The notes below the pieces were generated by a model. That model was not told the DNA's origin. It was given only the letters and a program-made list of their open reading frames with translations, and made no database searches. From Candidatus Poribacteria bacterium (GTDB lineage Bacteria; Poribacteria; WGA-4E; PCPOR2b): a stretch of DNA of 64,000 nucleotides. Made by a program: the position numbers and the translations under genes. Shown here in pieces: positions 1-8,215 of the stretch (the stretch's first letter is position 1; every line of letters begins with the position of its first letter). The stretch lies in contig PYIZ01000034.1 in NCBI GenBank assembly GCA_003635265.1, forward strand, positions 62,001 to 126,000, in the 5' to 3' direction.

Positions 1-77
1 TTTTCTAGGTCCAAGTTTGTTAAAATGTCCTCCGGCAGGTATGAACCTGTGCCGGTAATTGCCGCATGTCGAGCCAT
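1..77 (-). CDS. fabH: 3-oxoacyl-ACP synthase III, N-terminal fragment (runs off left edge)
   Basis: Read on the minus strand from an ATG at 77, the first 25 codons give MARHAAITGTGSYLPEDILT and then NLDLE. This is the typical opening of FabH, which condenses acetyl-CoA with malonyl-ACP to start fatty acid synthesis. An in-frame stop (TAA) just upstream of the ATG fixes the start, and an AAGGA ribosome binding site lies about 10 bases before it. The gene follows rpmF by 68 bases on the same strand, so it is probably cotranscribed with it. The usual bacterial order is rpmF-plsX-fabH, but no plsX lies between them here. Only the first part of the protein is inside the window. Confidence 0.82.
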   Translation of the reverse strand, partial: MARHAAITGTGSYLPEDILTNLDLE

Positions 78-145
78 TATGATAGCATCCTTTTTGACTT
101 CAGCCGTTATTCAATTCCACAATTGAAGCGGATTATAGTATCAGA

Positions 146-331
146 TTAAACTTCTTCAGCCGTTTTCACCACAACCCGCCCGTTATAGTATCCACAGCTC
201 GGACAAACACGATGAGATAGAGTTGTTTCGGAACAGTGGGAACATGTTGAAACAAATTTCTCCCCAAGTGCATGGTGGCTTCGTCGCATCCGTTTTTTTG
301 ATTTTGAAGTTCGACGCTTTGGATGTGCCAT
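146..331 (-). CDS. rpmF: 50S ribosomal protein L32
   Basis: The 61-residue protein begins MAHPKRRTSKSKKRMRRSHH, the classic basic L32 N-terminus. It carries two CxxC pairs (CSHC and CPSC) that form the zinc-binding type of L32. L32 is a component of the large ribosomal subunit near the peptidyl transferase centre. The ATG at 331 has a GGAG ribosome binding site 8 bases upstream. It lies between a DUF177 gene and fabH, the conserved neighbourhood linking ribosome and fatty acid synthesis genes in many bacteria. Confidence 0.97.
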   Translation of the reverse strand: MAHPKRRTSKSKKRMRRSHHALGEKFVSTCSHCSETTLSHRVCPSCGYYNGRVVVKTAEEV

Positions 332-380
332 AGGTCATCTCCTTATTACCATAGAATTGTGTATTTTAGAATCAAAGAAA

Positions 381-926
381 TCAATTTTCAAGCGCGCGGT
401 CAGACGGATCTAATAAATCCGCCAAAGCAGCAAATGGAGAGGAACTCTCTTCGGCGATTTCACAACCACAGTCAACGGCGTTGAGGTTTGCTCCACATTG
501 CGGACAGAGTCCCTTGCATTCCTCCGAACAGAGGGGCCAATTGGGAATTTCAAGTATGAGGCTCTGCCGGACTTCCTCGGATAAATCAACTGTATCCCCT
601 AAGTAGTATCGCTCGCCGGTATCCGCTTGCCATGGGTCTGAAAGGGTAGCCGCGTCTGTTGGATAAAATTGGACTTCAATCTCCCCCAAAACAGTCGTTG
701 CAAACGGCTCAACACAGCAACGACACTCGACCTCAACCGACGCTGAAAAACTCCCTTTCACGTAAACATCTTCCACACGGCGTGAGAGTTCGAGATTCCC
801 GTGAATATCTTCGACAAACTGTGCTTCTTCTAGCGCTAAGTCAATTTCCGCCGCAGGAACCCAAACCTCGTGTCGTGTGATTTGGTTGTCAGAGATGTCT
901 CTAACAATAAATTCGAGCGTTTTCAC
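381..926 (-). CDS. yceD: YceD/DUF177 family protein
   Basis: This 181-residue protein matches the YceD/DUF177 family by its position directly upstream of rpmF, its length, and a C-terminal cysteine-rich segment (CSEEC...CPQCG...DCGC) that probably binds zinc. An additional CRCC motif lies near residue 68. YceD proteins are linked to ribosome or 23S rRNA maturation, but the exact role is unsettled. The start is GTG at 926, with a GGAGG site 9 bases upstream. It overlaps the lysC stop by four bases (GTGA), so translation is probably coupled to lysC. Confidence 0.85.
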   Translation of the reverse strand: MKTLEFIVRDISDNQITRHEVWVPAAEIDLALEEAQFVEDIHGNLELSRRVEDVYVKGSFSASVEVECRCCVEPFATTVLGEIEVQFYPTDAATLSDPWQADTGERYYLGDTVDLSEEVRQSLILEIPNWPLCSEECKGLCPQCGANLNAVDCGCEIAEESSSPFAALADLLDPSDRALEN

Positions 927-2146
927 GAAGAAGTGCCTCCGAGTTCAAATCGATCGTGAATTGTACGTACAGCACGTTCCGTTTCACGCTCATCAATCAC
1001 ACAAGAAATTGTGATTTCCGAAGAACTGATCATCTGAATGTTGATATTTGCATCAGCAAGGGCTTGGAACATTCGCGCCGCGATACCCACATGGCTCTTC
1101 ATCCCAATTCCGACTAACGACACCTGTGCAATGTTTTTGTCCGGACTAACGCTGGCGAAACCAATTTCGCTTTTGAGTCCTTCGATAATCTTGATTGTTG
1201 CTTGCAGGTCCTTCTCAGTAACTGTAAACGATATATCGGCTGTACCCTTCGGATTTGTCGTCTGGATGACCATATCAATACTGATGTGAGCATCGGCAAC
1301 TGCCTGAAAAATACGCGCCGCGATTCCCGGTGTGTCTGGCACACCGAGCAACGATACCTTTGCCTGATCTTTATCCGACGTCACCGCACTGACGACAACT
1401 TCTTCTATCATCTCGTCTTCCTTTACCACCATTGTGCCTTCGGCTTCACTAAAGCTAGAGCGAACGCAAAGATGAACATCAAACTTCTTCGCAAGTTCTA
1501 CACATCGGGAATGCAACACCCTCGCACCAAGCCTCGCCATCTCAAGCATTTCATCATGGGTAATCTGATTGTGCTTACGGGCATTCGGAACAACACGTGG
1601 GTCTGCCGTGTAAACACCTTCTACATCGGTATAAATGTCACAACGATCAGCATCCAACGTTGCAGCGATGGCAACGGCAGTTGTATCGGAGGCACCCCGC
1701 CCAAGGGTGGTGATCTCGTTATCAATCGTTACACCCTGAAAACCCGCCAGTATAACAATCCTTCCACGTTCAAGTTCCGACAAGATGCGCTCTTTGTTGA
1801 TGCTCTGAATTCGTGCATTGCTATAAAAGCCACTGGTGATGATGCCAACCTGCGTACCTGTGAGGGAGATTGCTTGGTGCCCAAGCTCGGAAACCGCCAT
1901 CGCTAACAGAGCAATCGAAACCTGTTCACCGGTAGACAGCAGCATGTCGAGTTCCCGTTCAGGGGGATCTATTGAGATTTCATGGGCAAGACGAATTAGG
2001 TTATCGGTTGTGTCTCCCATCGCAGACACAGCGACAACAACAGCGTGCCCACCCTCGCGTGTCAATGCGATTCGCTTGGCAACATTCTTAATCTTTGTAG
2101 CATCCGCGACAGAACTCCCACCAAATTTTTGGACAATAATTCCCAC
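923..2146 (-). CDS. lysC: Aspartate kinase with two ACT domains
   Basis: The 407-residue protein begins [14 protein letters not shown], the nucleotide-binding KFGGSS signature of aspartokinases. The kinase domain spans about residues 1-250. It includes the segment [14 protein letters not shown] and is followed by two C-terminal ACT domains (about 262-330 and 340-402) that normally give feedback control by lysine and/or threonine. It phosphorylates aspartate in the first step to lysine, threonine and methionine. The start is GTG at 2146 with an AGAGG site. It follows thrC and hom on the same strand, giving a threonine-branch cluster, with a 206-base gap to thrC that holds short repeats. Confidence 0.96.
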   Translation of the reverse strand: MGIIVQKFGGSSVADATKIKNVAKRIALTREGGHAVVVAVSAMGDTTDNLIRLAHEISIDPPERELDMLLSTGEQVSIALLAMAVSELGHQAISLTGTQVGIITSGFYSNARIQSINKERILSELERGRIVILAGFQGVTIDNEITTLGRGASDTTAVAIAATLDADRCDIYTDVEGVYTADPRVVPNARKHNQITHDEMLEMARLGARVLHSRCVELAKKFDVHLCVRSSFSEAEGTMVVKEDEMIEEVVVSAVTSDKDQAKVSLLGVPDTPGIAARIFQAVADAHISIDMVIQTTNPKGTADISFTVTEKDLQATIKIIEGLKSEIGFASVSPDKNIAQVSLVGIGMKSHVGIAARMFQALADANINIQMISSSEITISCVIDERETERAVRTIHDRFELGGTSS

Positions 2147-2159
2147 GCTTACTAACCTC

Positions 2160-2330
2160 TTGGTTCATTCTGTTGGTTCGTTGGTTCATTTGTGTAGCAT
2201 ATTGGTTGAACCCCTCGTGGCGCATCACTCTCGGTCTTTGACTGAAGCGCGCATTAAACCTTTGGTGCGAGTTGGTGAGGGGGTCGCAACAAATTCATTG
2301 TATTCATTTATTCATTACCTAATGAACCAA
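2160..2330. repeat. Short repeat cluster (TTGGTTCATT units) between thrC and lysC
   Basis: The 206-base gap between thrC and lysC has no convincing gene. It contains TTGGTTCATT at 2160-2169 and again at 2181-2190, with an exact inverted copy AATGAACCAA at 2321-2330. Several partial copies lie between (TTGGTTCG, TTCATT). The inverted pair could fold the leader of lysC. No terminator or attenuator peptide is evident. Confidence 0.55.
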
Positions 2331-2352
2331 TTGTGTTCACGCCTCACGCCAT

Positions 2353-3414
2353 TCACGCTTCATAGACATTCTTCAAGATTGCATCTTCGCTCGCTGACAC
2401 GGTAATCGGCTCTCCGCCGATTTCTCCTAGTGCAGTGTCCGGATCCTTTAAGCCATGTCCGGTTAGGATGCAAACGATTGTTGAGCCCGGCTTGAAATAT
2501 CCGCTTTGATTCAATTTGATGACGCCAGCAACGGAAGCCGCAGAGGCAGGTTCAACGAACAACCCCTCTAATCTTGCAACCATCTGATAGGCTTGCAGAA
2601 TCTCATCGTCCGACACGTAACCGATTAATCCTTTCGATTCGTCCCGCGCTTCCTCCGCAGTCCGCCAACTTGCGGGATTTCCTATCTTAATTGCGCTCGC
2701 AACTGTCTGCGGTTCCTCAATAGCATGTCCTAAGACTATCGGTGCCGCTCGGGACGCCTGAAAGCCAAGCATTTTGGGAAGACTCTCTGCCTTGCCACAG
2801 TCGTAATATTCCTTGTATCCCTTCCAATAAGCGGTAATATTCCCGGCATTGCCGACAGGCATCACTTGATAGTCAGGCGCAAAACCAAGATGGTCGATGA
2901 CCTCAAACGCGCCTGTCTTCTGTCCCTCAATGCGATAGGGGTTAAGCGAATTCACTAGATGAATTGGGTGCTTTTCGGTGATGTCTCGCACGAGTTGAAG
3001 CGCCTTGTCGAAATTTCCATCAACAGCAAGCACCTTTGCACCGTGCATCAACGCCTGTGCCAACTTCCCAAGTGCAATCTCTCCTTTTGGAACGAGCACA
3101 ATACATCTCAGTTTCGCTTTGGCGGCATAAGCAGCGGCAGACGCGGACGTGTTGCCAGTTGAGGCACACATTACCGCTTGGGCACCCTCTTCAACGGATT
3201 TGGAGATAGCAACGGTCATCCCCCGATCTTTGAAGGAGCTTGTCGGATTTAGTCCTTCGTACTTCAGGCAGATACGCAGGTCATTACCGATGACTTCATT
3301 TAAGCTGGTCGCCTCAATGAGGGGTGTATTTCCTTCCTTGAGCGTAATAATCGGGGTCGCTGATGTGACAGGTAGATATGCGCGGTAGTGAGGGATAACA
3401 CCCTTCCAAATCAT
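2353..3414 (-). CDS. thrC: Threonine synthase
   Basis: The 353-residue protein is a PLP-dependent fold-type II enzyme converting O-phosphohomoserine to threonine. The N-terminus [16 protein letters not shown] matches short (class II-like) threonine synthases. The PLP-binding lysine is K62 in [10 protein letters not shown], and the phosphate-binding glycine-rich loop is GNAGN. Length is normal for this subfamily. It starts 15 bases after hom ends, so the two are almost certainly cotranscribed, and an AAGGA site lies upstream of its ATG. Confidence 0.95.
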   Translation of the reverse strand: MIWKGVIPHYRAYLPVTSATPIITLKEGNTPLIEATSLNEVIGNDLRICLKYEGLNPTSSFKDRGMTVAISKSVEEGAQAVMCASTGNTSASAAAYAAKAKLRCIVLVPKGEIALGKLAQALMHGAKVLAVDGNFDKALQLVRDITEKHPIHLVNSLNPYRIEGQKTGAFEVIDHLGFAPDYQVMPVGNAGNITAYWKGYKEYYDCGKAESLPKMLGFQASRAAPIVLGHAIEEPQTVASAIKIGNPASWRTAEEARDESKGLIGYVSDDEILQAYQMVARLEGLFVEPASAASVAGVIKLNQSGYFKPGSTIVCILTGHGLKDPDTALGEIGGEPITVSASEDAILKNVYEA

Positions 3415-3429
3415 TCGCTTGCGATTTCC

Positions 3430-4752
3430 TTAAAATGCAACTTCCTCTTCAATACGGATCAGTCGGCTTGTCCCCTTCACAACATCAAGGGTATCAATCT
3501 CTTGAATCGCCATCTGCATGTTTTTCTCAACAGCCTTGTGCGTTACGATCACGATTGAGGCGGTATCGTCAATTTCATGGCGTTCCTTCTGGATGACAGA
3601 TGCGATGCTGATACGGTGTTCCCCAAGAATATTACTAATCTGTGCTAACACCCCCGGCTGATCCAAGACAACGAGACGGACGTAGTAACGAGTTTCAACA
3701 TCATCAATGGGACAGAGGGATATGTTGGCTTGTGATCCGGAAAGCCAACCGCGCGGGACTTGAGATCTCACCTTACCGGCGATCGATTTCGCCGCATCAA
3801 TAATATCCGCGACAACAGCACTCGCTGTTGGCATCTCGCCGGCACCTTGTCCATAGAACAGGGTTGGGCCAACGGCATCACCGATAACACAGACCGTGTT
3901 GAACGCACCACCTACATTTGCAAGCATACTACGCACGGGCACCAACGTCGGATGGACACGCGTTTCAACTCGGCCCTGATTCAGTTTTGCAATAGCAAGG
4001 AGTTTGATTACATATCCGAGTTCACGAGCGTACTGAATCTCATTGGGCGTGATATGTGTGATCCCTTCCGTGTAAACCCCATCCATCGGCATGGCAAAGC
4101 CGTAAGCGAGGGAAGTGAGGAGGGTCAGCTTATGCGCGGCATCAATCCCTTCAACATCAAATGTCGGATCTGCCTCAGCATACCCTTTGGCTTGGGCATC
4201 TTCCAGCACTTCGTCAAAATCGACTTCGTTTTCGTGCATCTCCGTCAAGATGTAGTTGCAGGTGCCGTTGATGATGCCGTAAATTGAATGGATGCGGTTT
4301 GCGGCGAAACTCTCCCGTAGGGTTTTGATTATTGGGATGCCCCCGGCCGCGCTCGCCTCGAAATTCAGACTGACGTTGTGCTTATCGGCAAGTTGAAAGA
4401 GCTCAAAGCCGTGCGCTGCCAACAACGCCTTGTTCGCTGTCACGACGTGCTTACCGTTGCGGATAGCTTGAGTGACTAAGAACCGCGCTTCATCGGTCCC
4501 ACCCATCAACTCTACAACTATATCGATCTCAGGGTTTTCAACAATCTCGGCGGGATTCGTCGTCAAACACTCAGCGTCCAATTCAACCCCGGGACGAGAT
4601 GCAGGTAACGTGCGTTTTGCAATTTTGATTAGACGAAGTTGGACCCCGGCGTTCTGTTCGATCAGATTGCTCTGGTTGAGCAAAATCTTGGACACACCCG
4701 TGCCGACTGTGCCCCAGCCAAGAAGCCCCACATTGATGCTGGCGTTATCCAC
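3430..4752 (-). CDS. hom: Homoserine dehydrogenase with C-terminal ACT domain
   Basis: The 440-residue enzyme reduces aspartate semialdehyde to homoserine. The NAD(P)-binding motif GLLGWGTVGTG is at the N-terminus, the catalytic domain contains the segment GGIPIIKTLRE, and the C-terminal ACT domain begins near VRLVVLDQPGVLAQI. I place the start at the GTG at 4752, which has GAGAGG five bases upstream. The open frame extends to an upstream ATG at 4815, but that part runs through the tRNA-Pro gene and should not be translated. hom begins only 21 bases after the tRNA 3' end, so both probably share one transcript. Confidence 0.95.
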   Translation of the reverse strand: MDNASINVGLLGWGTVGTGVSKILLNQSNLIEQNAGVQLRLIKIAKRTLPASRPGVELDAECLTTNPAEIVENPEIDIVVELMGGTDEARFLVTQAIRNGKHVVTANKALLAAHGFELFQLADKHNVSLNFEASAAGGIPIIKTLRESFAANRIHSIYGIINGTCNYILTEMHENEVDFDEVLEDAQAKGYAEADPTFDVEGIDAAHKLTLLTSLAYGFAMPMDGVYTEGITHITPNEIQYARELGYVIKLLAIAKLNQGRVETRVHPTLVPVRSMLANVGGAFNTVCVIGDAVGPTLFYGQGAGEMPTASAVVADIIDAAKSIAGKVRSQVPRGWLSGSQANISLCPIDDVETRYYVRLVVLDQPGVLAQISNILGEHRISIASVIQKERHEIDDTASIVIVTHKAVEKNMQMAIQEIDTLDVVKGTSRLIRIEEEVAF

Positions 4753-4773
4753 TGCTACCTCTCTAGATAAAAA

Positions 4774-4847
4774 TCGGGGCGACTGGATTTGAACCAGCGA
4801 CCTCTTGAACCCCATTCAAGCGCGCTTCCGGGCTGCGCTACGCCCCG
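4774..4847 (-). tRNA. tRNA-Pro (anticodon GGG)
   Basis: The minus strand folds into a full cloverleaf. The acceptor stem is CGGGGCG/CGCCCCG and the D arm contains GCGC...GCGC. The anticodon arm is CTTGA-ATGGGGT-TCAAG with anticodon GGG, T33 and G37, and the T arm is GCTGG-TTCAAAT-CCAGT. The discriminator is A and CCA is not encoded. The CGG start and G37 are typical of proline tRNAs. It sits directly upstream of hom and downstream of a near-consensus promoter. Confidence 0.96.
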
Positions 4848-4878
4848 ACCATTATTTGTTCAGATGCGATACGGCTAA

Positions 4879-4907
4879 ATGTTAGCATTCAGACCCCCAA
4901 CTGTCAA
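4879..4907 (-). promoter_or_regulatory. Sigma70-type promoter for tRNA-Pro and hom operon
   Basis: On the minus strand there is a perfect -35 box TTGACA (4902-4907), a 17-base spacer and a -10 box TAACAT (4879-4884). Transcription would start near 4872, about 25 bases before the tRNA 5' end. No terminator is visible between the tRNA and hom, so the same promoter probably serves hom, thrC and perhaps lysC onward. Confidence 0.75.
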
Positions 4908-4948
4908 GAAAAAAATCAGAGTAACGGAGCAGATGAGGCTTGATTCCA

Positions 4949-5743
4949 TTACACCAAAGTGGCGAACCAATCCCGTACCCGCACTTTATCCGCGTCGTTG
5001 CCAAAACCGAGGCTGAACCAGCCGGAATAACCGTCCGCCTTCAGCCTCGCAAACAACGCTTCAAAGTCAATAGTCCCTTCACCGGGGACGAGATGAACCT
5101 CATAATCGCCAGTGTTGTCGTTGAGGCGTACCTGACCGATATTCTCCACACCAAATGCATCAAGGAACCCCGCCCAACCTTCGGGCACAAGGTGACCGTG
5201 GGCGACATTGAATGCCCACTTAAAGTACGGCGATTGAATCGCGTCAAAGAACCAGTGAGTCTCCTCGACATTGTGCGGGATGTAGTGAATTTCAGCATAA
5301 TCGGGTTCTTTGTTGTGGTTCTCGAAGAAAATGGGGACGTCTGCTCGCTCTGCTCTGTCCACCAATCGCTTCATCCGTTCAACCGCCACTTCCCGTCGTC
5401 GCGGAATATCACCGAAATGATATCCCCCATGTCCGATGAGCCAGCCGCAGCCGAGTCGGGTGGCTAGGTCGAGGTTAGCAAACAGGTATTCGTCGACCGC
5501 TTCCGCCATGATAGGCACATACTCGGCGTTATTTATTGCAGACGATGGATGGATGCCGATGGCAATATCATGTGTTTCGCAGAGATCTCGCACCGTCCGG
5601 ACACGAGTAGTGTCAAATGAGGCAATGTCATTCGGGGGCAGGTCTGCTTGAAAATCGATGTACCAAAAACCATTTTCCGATGCCCAGCGAATCAAGTCCT
5701 CAATCGATTGCCCTGAAACATCAAAGCCGAAACGATTCATCAT
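4949..5743 (-). CDS. Sugar phosphate isomerase/epimerase-like TIM barrel protein
   Basis: This 264-residue protein has the features of the xylose isomerase-like TIM barrel (AP endonuclease 2) superfamily. These include a putative metal-ligand glutamate in FFENHN, the AFNVAHGH segment with paired histidines, and a C-terminal GEGTIDF motif typical of the family. Such proteins isomerise or epimerise sugars or act as dehydratases; the substrate cannot be named. The start has GGAGG seven bases upstream, and two consecutive ATG codons are present. It lies directly downstream of two enolase-superfamily genes on the same strand, which suggests a shared sugar-acid degradation pathway. Confidence 0.82.
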   Translation of the reverse strand: MMNRFGFDVSGQSIEDLIRWASENGFWYIDFQADLPPNDIASFDTTRVRTVRDLCETHDIAIGIHPSSAINNAEYVPIMAEAVDEYLFANLDLATRLGCGWLIGHGGYHFGDIPRRREVAVERMKRLVDRAERADVPIFFENHNKEPDYAEIHYIPHNVEETHWFFDAIQSPYFKWAFNVAHGHLVPEGWAGFLDAFGVENIGQVRLNDNTGDYEVHLVPGEGTIDFEALFARLKADGYSGWFSLGFGNDADKVRVRDWFATLV

Positions 5744-5786
5744 GTATATCCTCCTCTATGGTGTTAAAATTGCCTCCTCATGCCTG

Positions 5787-6875
5787 TTAGGTGTCAATCC
5801 GATACCGCTCAATCGCCTCTTCATCAAGTTCTATCCCCATCCCCGGTCCCTGTGGGATCTGAACGCAGCCATCTTTCACAGTATATAGTGTGTCAGCTTT
5901 GACCAACTTGTTCAAAGGAGACCAAGCATCCTCAGGATGGATTGGTGGGGTTGTGTACACCAACTCTTGCATCCGGCATGTGCGGATGGTTGCAGCAACT
6001 TGCAATGAATAGATTAGATCCATCCCGTGCGAACCGTGAAAAATACATTCCGTGCCAAACATCTCAGCCATACCTGCCACCCTTTTTAGGGTAGTGATTA
6101 GGTTGGCACAGTGGGGTTGGACAATATCAAACGCTTCGCCTTGAGCATACCCCCGATACACTTCGTCTGGTTGATGCTCTCCACCGGTGATGGCGATTTC
6201 TGTTTCTGCCCGTAACCGGGCGTGCAAGTGTATATCGCCGCGAGTGAAAGGTTCCTCCAGCCAAGTGGCATCAACCTCCTCCAACGCCCTAGCAGCGCGG
6301 AGGGCGGTATCATAGTCCCAAGTAGTCCCTGAGTATTCCGCAGTTCTGTCTACCATCACTTCTATCTTATCGCGTCCTCCAACTCGTTCACGAATTAATC
6401 GGATGGCTTCGACATCCTCCATCAGATCTGGTCGAAAAATGCGAATTTTGACCGCTTTCCACCCTTGTTCTGAATATCGCAATACATCTTCAGCCTGCTG
6501 TTGTGGCGTCACATCGGTCTGATCCGCTGCGCCGGGCCAAACACAGGTCAGATACAGCGGAATCTCATCGCGATAGGCACCCATTAGCTTGTGCAGGGGC
6601 AGTCCGGCGGCTTTACCCACGATGTCCCATAGTGCATTTTCTGCACCAAACCAGTTATTCAAACCGGCTTCGAGGTGTTGTTCAATCTGAAACGGATCTT
6701 TCCCTACCAAGAGTTGGCTGACAGCATCAACATCCACTGGCTCGAACCCATACCCCGTGATTCCTTCATCGGTGTGGACTCGCGTAATCGCCGAAGAGTT
6801 GTAGTATCTCCGCTGCCGTTCCTCCTCAGATATCGGAACTTCAACACGAAAACTCTCAACCGCAGTTACTTTCAT
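5787..6875 (-). CDS. Mandelate racemase/muconate lactonizing enzyme family protein
   Basis: This is a 362-residue enolase-superfamily member. The N-terminal capping domain (about 1-120) is followed by the TIM barrel with a KIR motif (K143, R145), and metal ligands D176 (VMVDRT), E207 or E208 (WLEEPF) and E233 (TGGEH). H280 lies in FHGSHG near the C-terminal end of the barrel. These enzymes abstract a proton alpha to a carboxylate, giving racemases, cycloisomerases or sugar acid dehydratases. The KxR pattern points to the muconate/mandelate side, but the substrate is unknown. The start has a GAGAGG site. It lies between a second MR/MLE gene and an isomerase gene. Confidence 0.88.
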   Translation of the reverse strand: MKVTAVESFRVEVPISEEERQRRYYNSSAITRVHTDEGITGYGFEPVDVDAVSQLLVGKDPFQIEQHLEAGLNNWFGAENALWDIVGKAAGLPLHKLMGAYRDEIPLYLTCVWPGAADQTDVTPQQQAEDVLRYSEQGWKAVKIRIFRPDLMEDVEAIRLIRERVGGRDKIEVMVDRTAEYSGTTWDYDTALRAARALEEVDATWLEEPFTRGDIHLHARLRAETEIAITGGEHQPDEVYRGYAQGEAFDIVQPHCANLITTLKRVAGMAEMFGTECIFHGSHGMDLIYSLQVAATIRTCRMQELVYTTPPIHPEDAWSPLNKLVKADTLYTVKDGCVQIPQGPGMGIELDEEAIERYRIDT

Positions 6876-6903
6876 AGCGCACCTCTCAAGGATTCAATTG
6901 CAT

Positions 6904-8010
6904 TTAATAATCTGCGACTGAACCATCTTTCAATCGACTGTCGGGCCAAGTGAACCTGCGTTCCGTATCTTTTCCTGTCTCAATCACCGCTGCCTCATCA
7001 ACCTCAACGCCCAAGCCGGGTCCCTCTGGTAGCGACACATAGCCTTCTTCATCCATCTCCCAATTCTTCCGCGCCACGCTTTCTGGCAAAACACCTTCGT
7101 AGCCTTCATGTATTAAGAAAAATGGGACAGCGGCTGCCACATGTAGGCTCGCGGTCAAGCCGAGATGGGACATTGTGCAGTGTGGTGCAAGTGGGACGTG
7201 ATGGGCCTCTGCGAGAGCTGCCACCTTCTTCATTTGGCTGATGCCGCCACCATGTCCACAGTCCGGCTGAAGGATGTCAATCACCTGTGCTTCAAGTATT
7301 TCACGAACCTCCCAAATAGTCCGATCCCGTTCCCCTGTCGCAAGCGGAACGGGAACGGATTCTCGGATTTTCCGCATCACTTCAATGTTACCGGGCACCC
7401 ACGCCTCTTCCAAGAAGAGCAGGTCATCGGCTTTCAGATAGCTTGCAAATTGTTTCACGATAGGAGGAGGCAGACAACTGTGCGCATCAAACATCACAGC
7501 GCCATCGGGACCTACCTGTTCGCGAGCGTCTCGTACCCTCTGAACCAGATCCTCAATCTCAACGGGTGTTCCGGCAAACGGTTTGGAACCGCCGGGCCCC
7601 GTTTTGAGGGCTTTGGGGCTTGGATACTTCCATATTTTGTCGCGGCATGGACCACCCAGTAAGCGGTAGACGGGGACATTCCAGAGCTTGCCAGCGATGT
7701 CCCACAGCGCCATGTCAATCGCGGAGATGGTGTGTACCATCAATCCGCCGCCGCGGATGTTGCGGTGGGCACGAAATAGTCGCTGCCAATGATGCTCAAT
7801 GCGAGTCGGGTTTTCGCCGATAATGATTTCTGAGAGCGACTCTGCGAGGCGGCAAGTCACATTGTTCTCCATGTTGTTAATTTCGCCCCAACCCGTCACT
7901 CCCATGTTAGTCTCGATTTTGACATAGGCTTTGACGCCCATGGGGAAGGTGTGTAGCGCGGTAACTCTGATTTGAGATCCACTATCTTCGATTTTTGGTT
8001 GATTCGACAT
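6904..8010 (-). CDS. Enolase-superfamily dehydratase, D-galactonate dehydratase-like
   Basis: This 368-residue protein has the mandelate racemase family layout. Putative magnesium ligands are D175 (MFDAHS), E201 (LEEAW) and E227 (TGERD). H177 sits next to the first ligand, D250/H253 lie in DCGHGGG, and H277 in LAPHCTMS is the expected catalytic base. The DAH and APHC patterns resemble sugar acid dehydratases such as D-galactonate dehydratase, which yield 2-keto-3-deoxy acids. The start ATG has GGAG upstream. It is the first gene of the three-gene minus-strand set and is divergent from the DUF3604 gene. Confidence 0.86.
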   Translation of the reverse strand: MSNQPKIEDSGSQIRVTALHTFPMGVKAYVKIETNMGVTGWGEINNMENNVTCRLAESLSEIIIGENPTRIEHHWQRLFRAHRNIRGGGLMVHTISAIDMALWDIAGKLWNVPVYRLLGGPCRDKIWKYPSPKALKTGPGGSKPFAGTPVEIEDLVQRVRDAREQVGPDGAVMFDAHSCLPPPIVKQFASYLKADDLLFLEEAWVPGNIEVMRKIRESVPVPLATGERDRTIWEVREILEAQVIDILQPDCGHGGGISQMKKVAALAEAHHVPLAPHCTMSHLGLTASLHVAAAVPFFLIHEGYEGVLPESVARKNWEMDEEGYVSLPEGPGLGVEVDEAAVIETGKDTERRFTWPDSRLKDGSVADY

Positions 8011-8123
8011 GAAAGACTCCTTAACTCTGAAAAATTAGATTTGAGACTGTTGACAGACTAACATAATAGCATATCCGCCCCAAAAGGAGAACACAAAAAC
8101 ATATGACGCATAATGCTTTTCTG

Positions 8124-8152
8124 TTGACGCTCTGAACAAATTGTGATATAAG
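8124..8152 (+). promoter_or_regulatory. Sigma70-type promoter upstream of the DUF3604-sarcosine oxidase run
   Basis: TTGACG (8124-8129), a 17-base spacer and TATAAG (8147-8152) make a strong match to the housekeeping consensus. The predicted start of transcription is near 8159, giving a leader of about 57 bases before the ATG at 8216. Confidence 0.7.
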
Positions 8153-8215
8153 ATTGGTGTCCTCCTACTTGATTGAGATTCCCAAGCAGCGAGGATTGAT
8201 AAGGAGCAATTTTTA

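Noticed and set aside
1202..1906. 234-residue plus-strand frame inside lysC
   Set aside because: It is antisense to a well-supported gene, has no recognisable domain and odd composition; a shadow frame.
4753..4815. N-terminal extension of homoserine dehydrogenase to an upstream ATG
   Set aside because: The frame runs through the 3' part of tRNA-Pro and lacks a ribosome binding site, while GTG 4752 has GAGAGG at good spacing and matches the family start.
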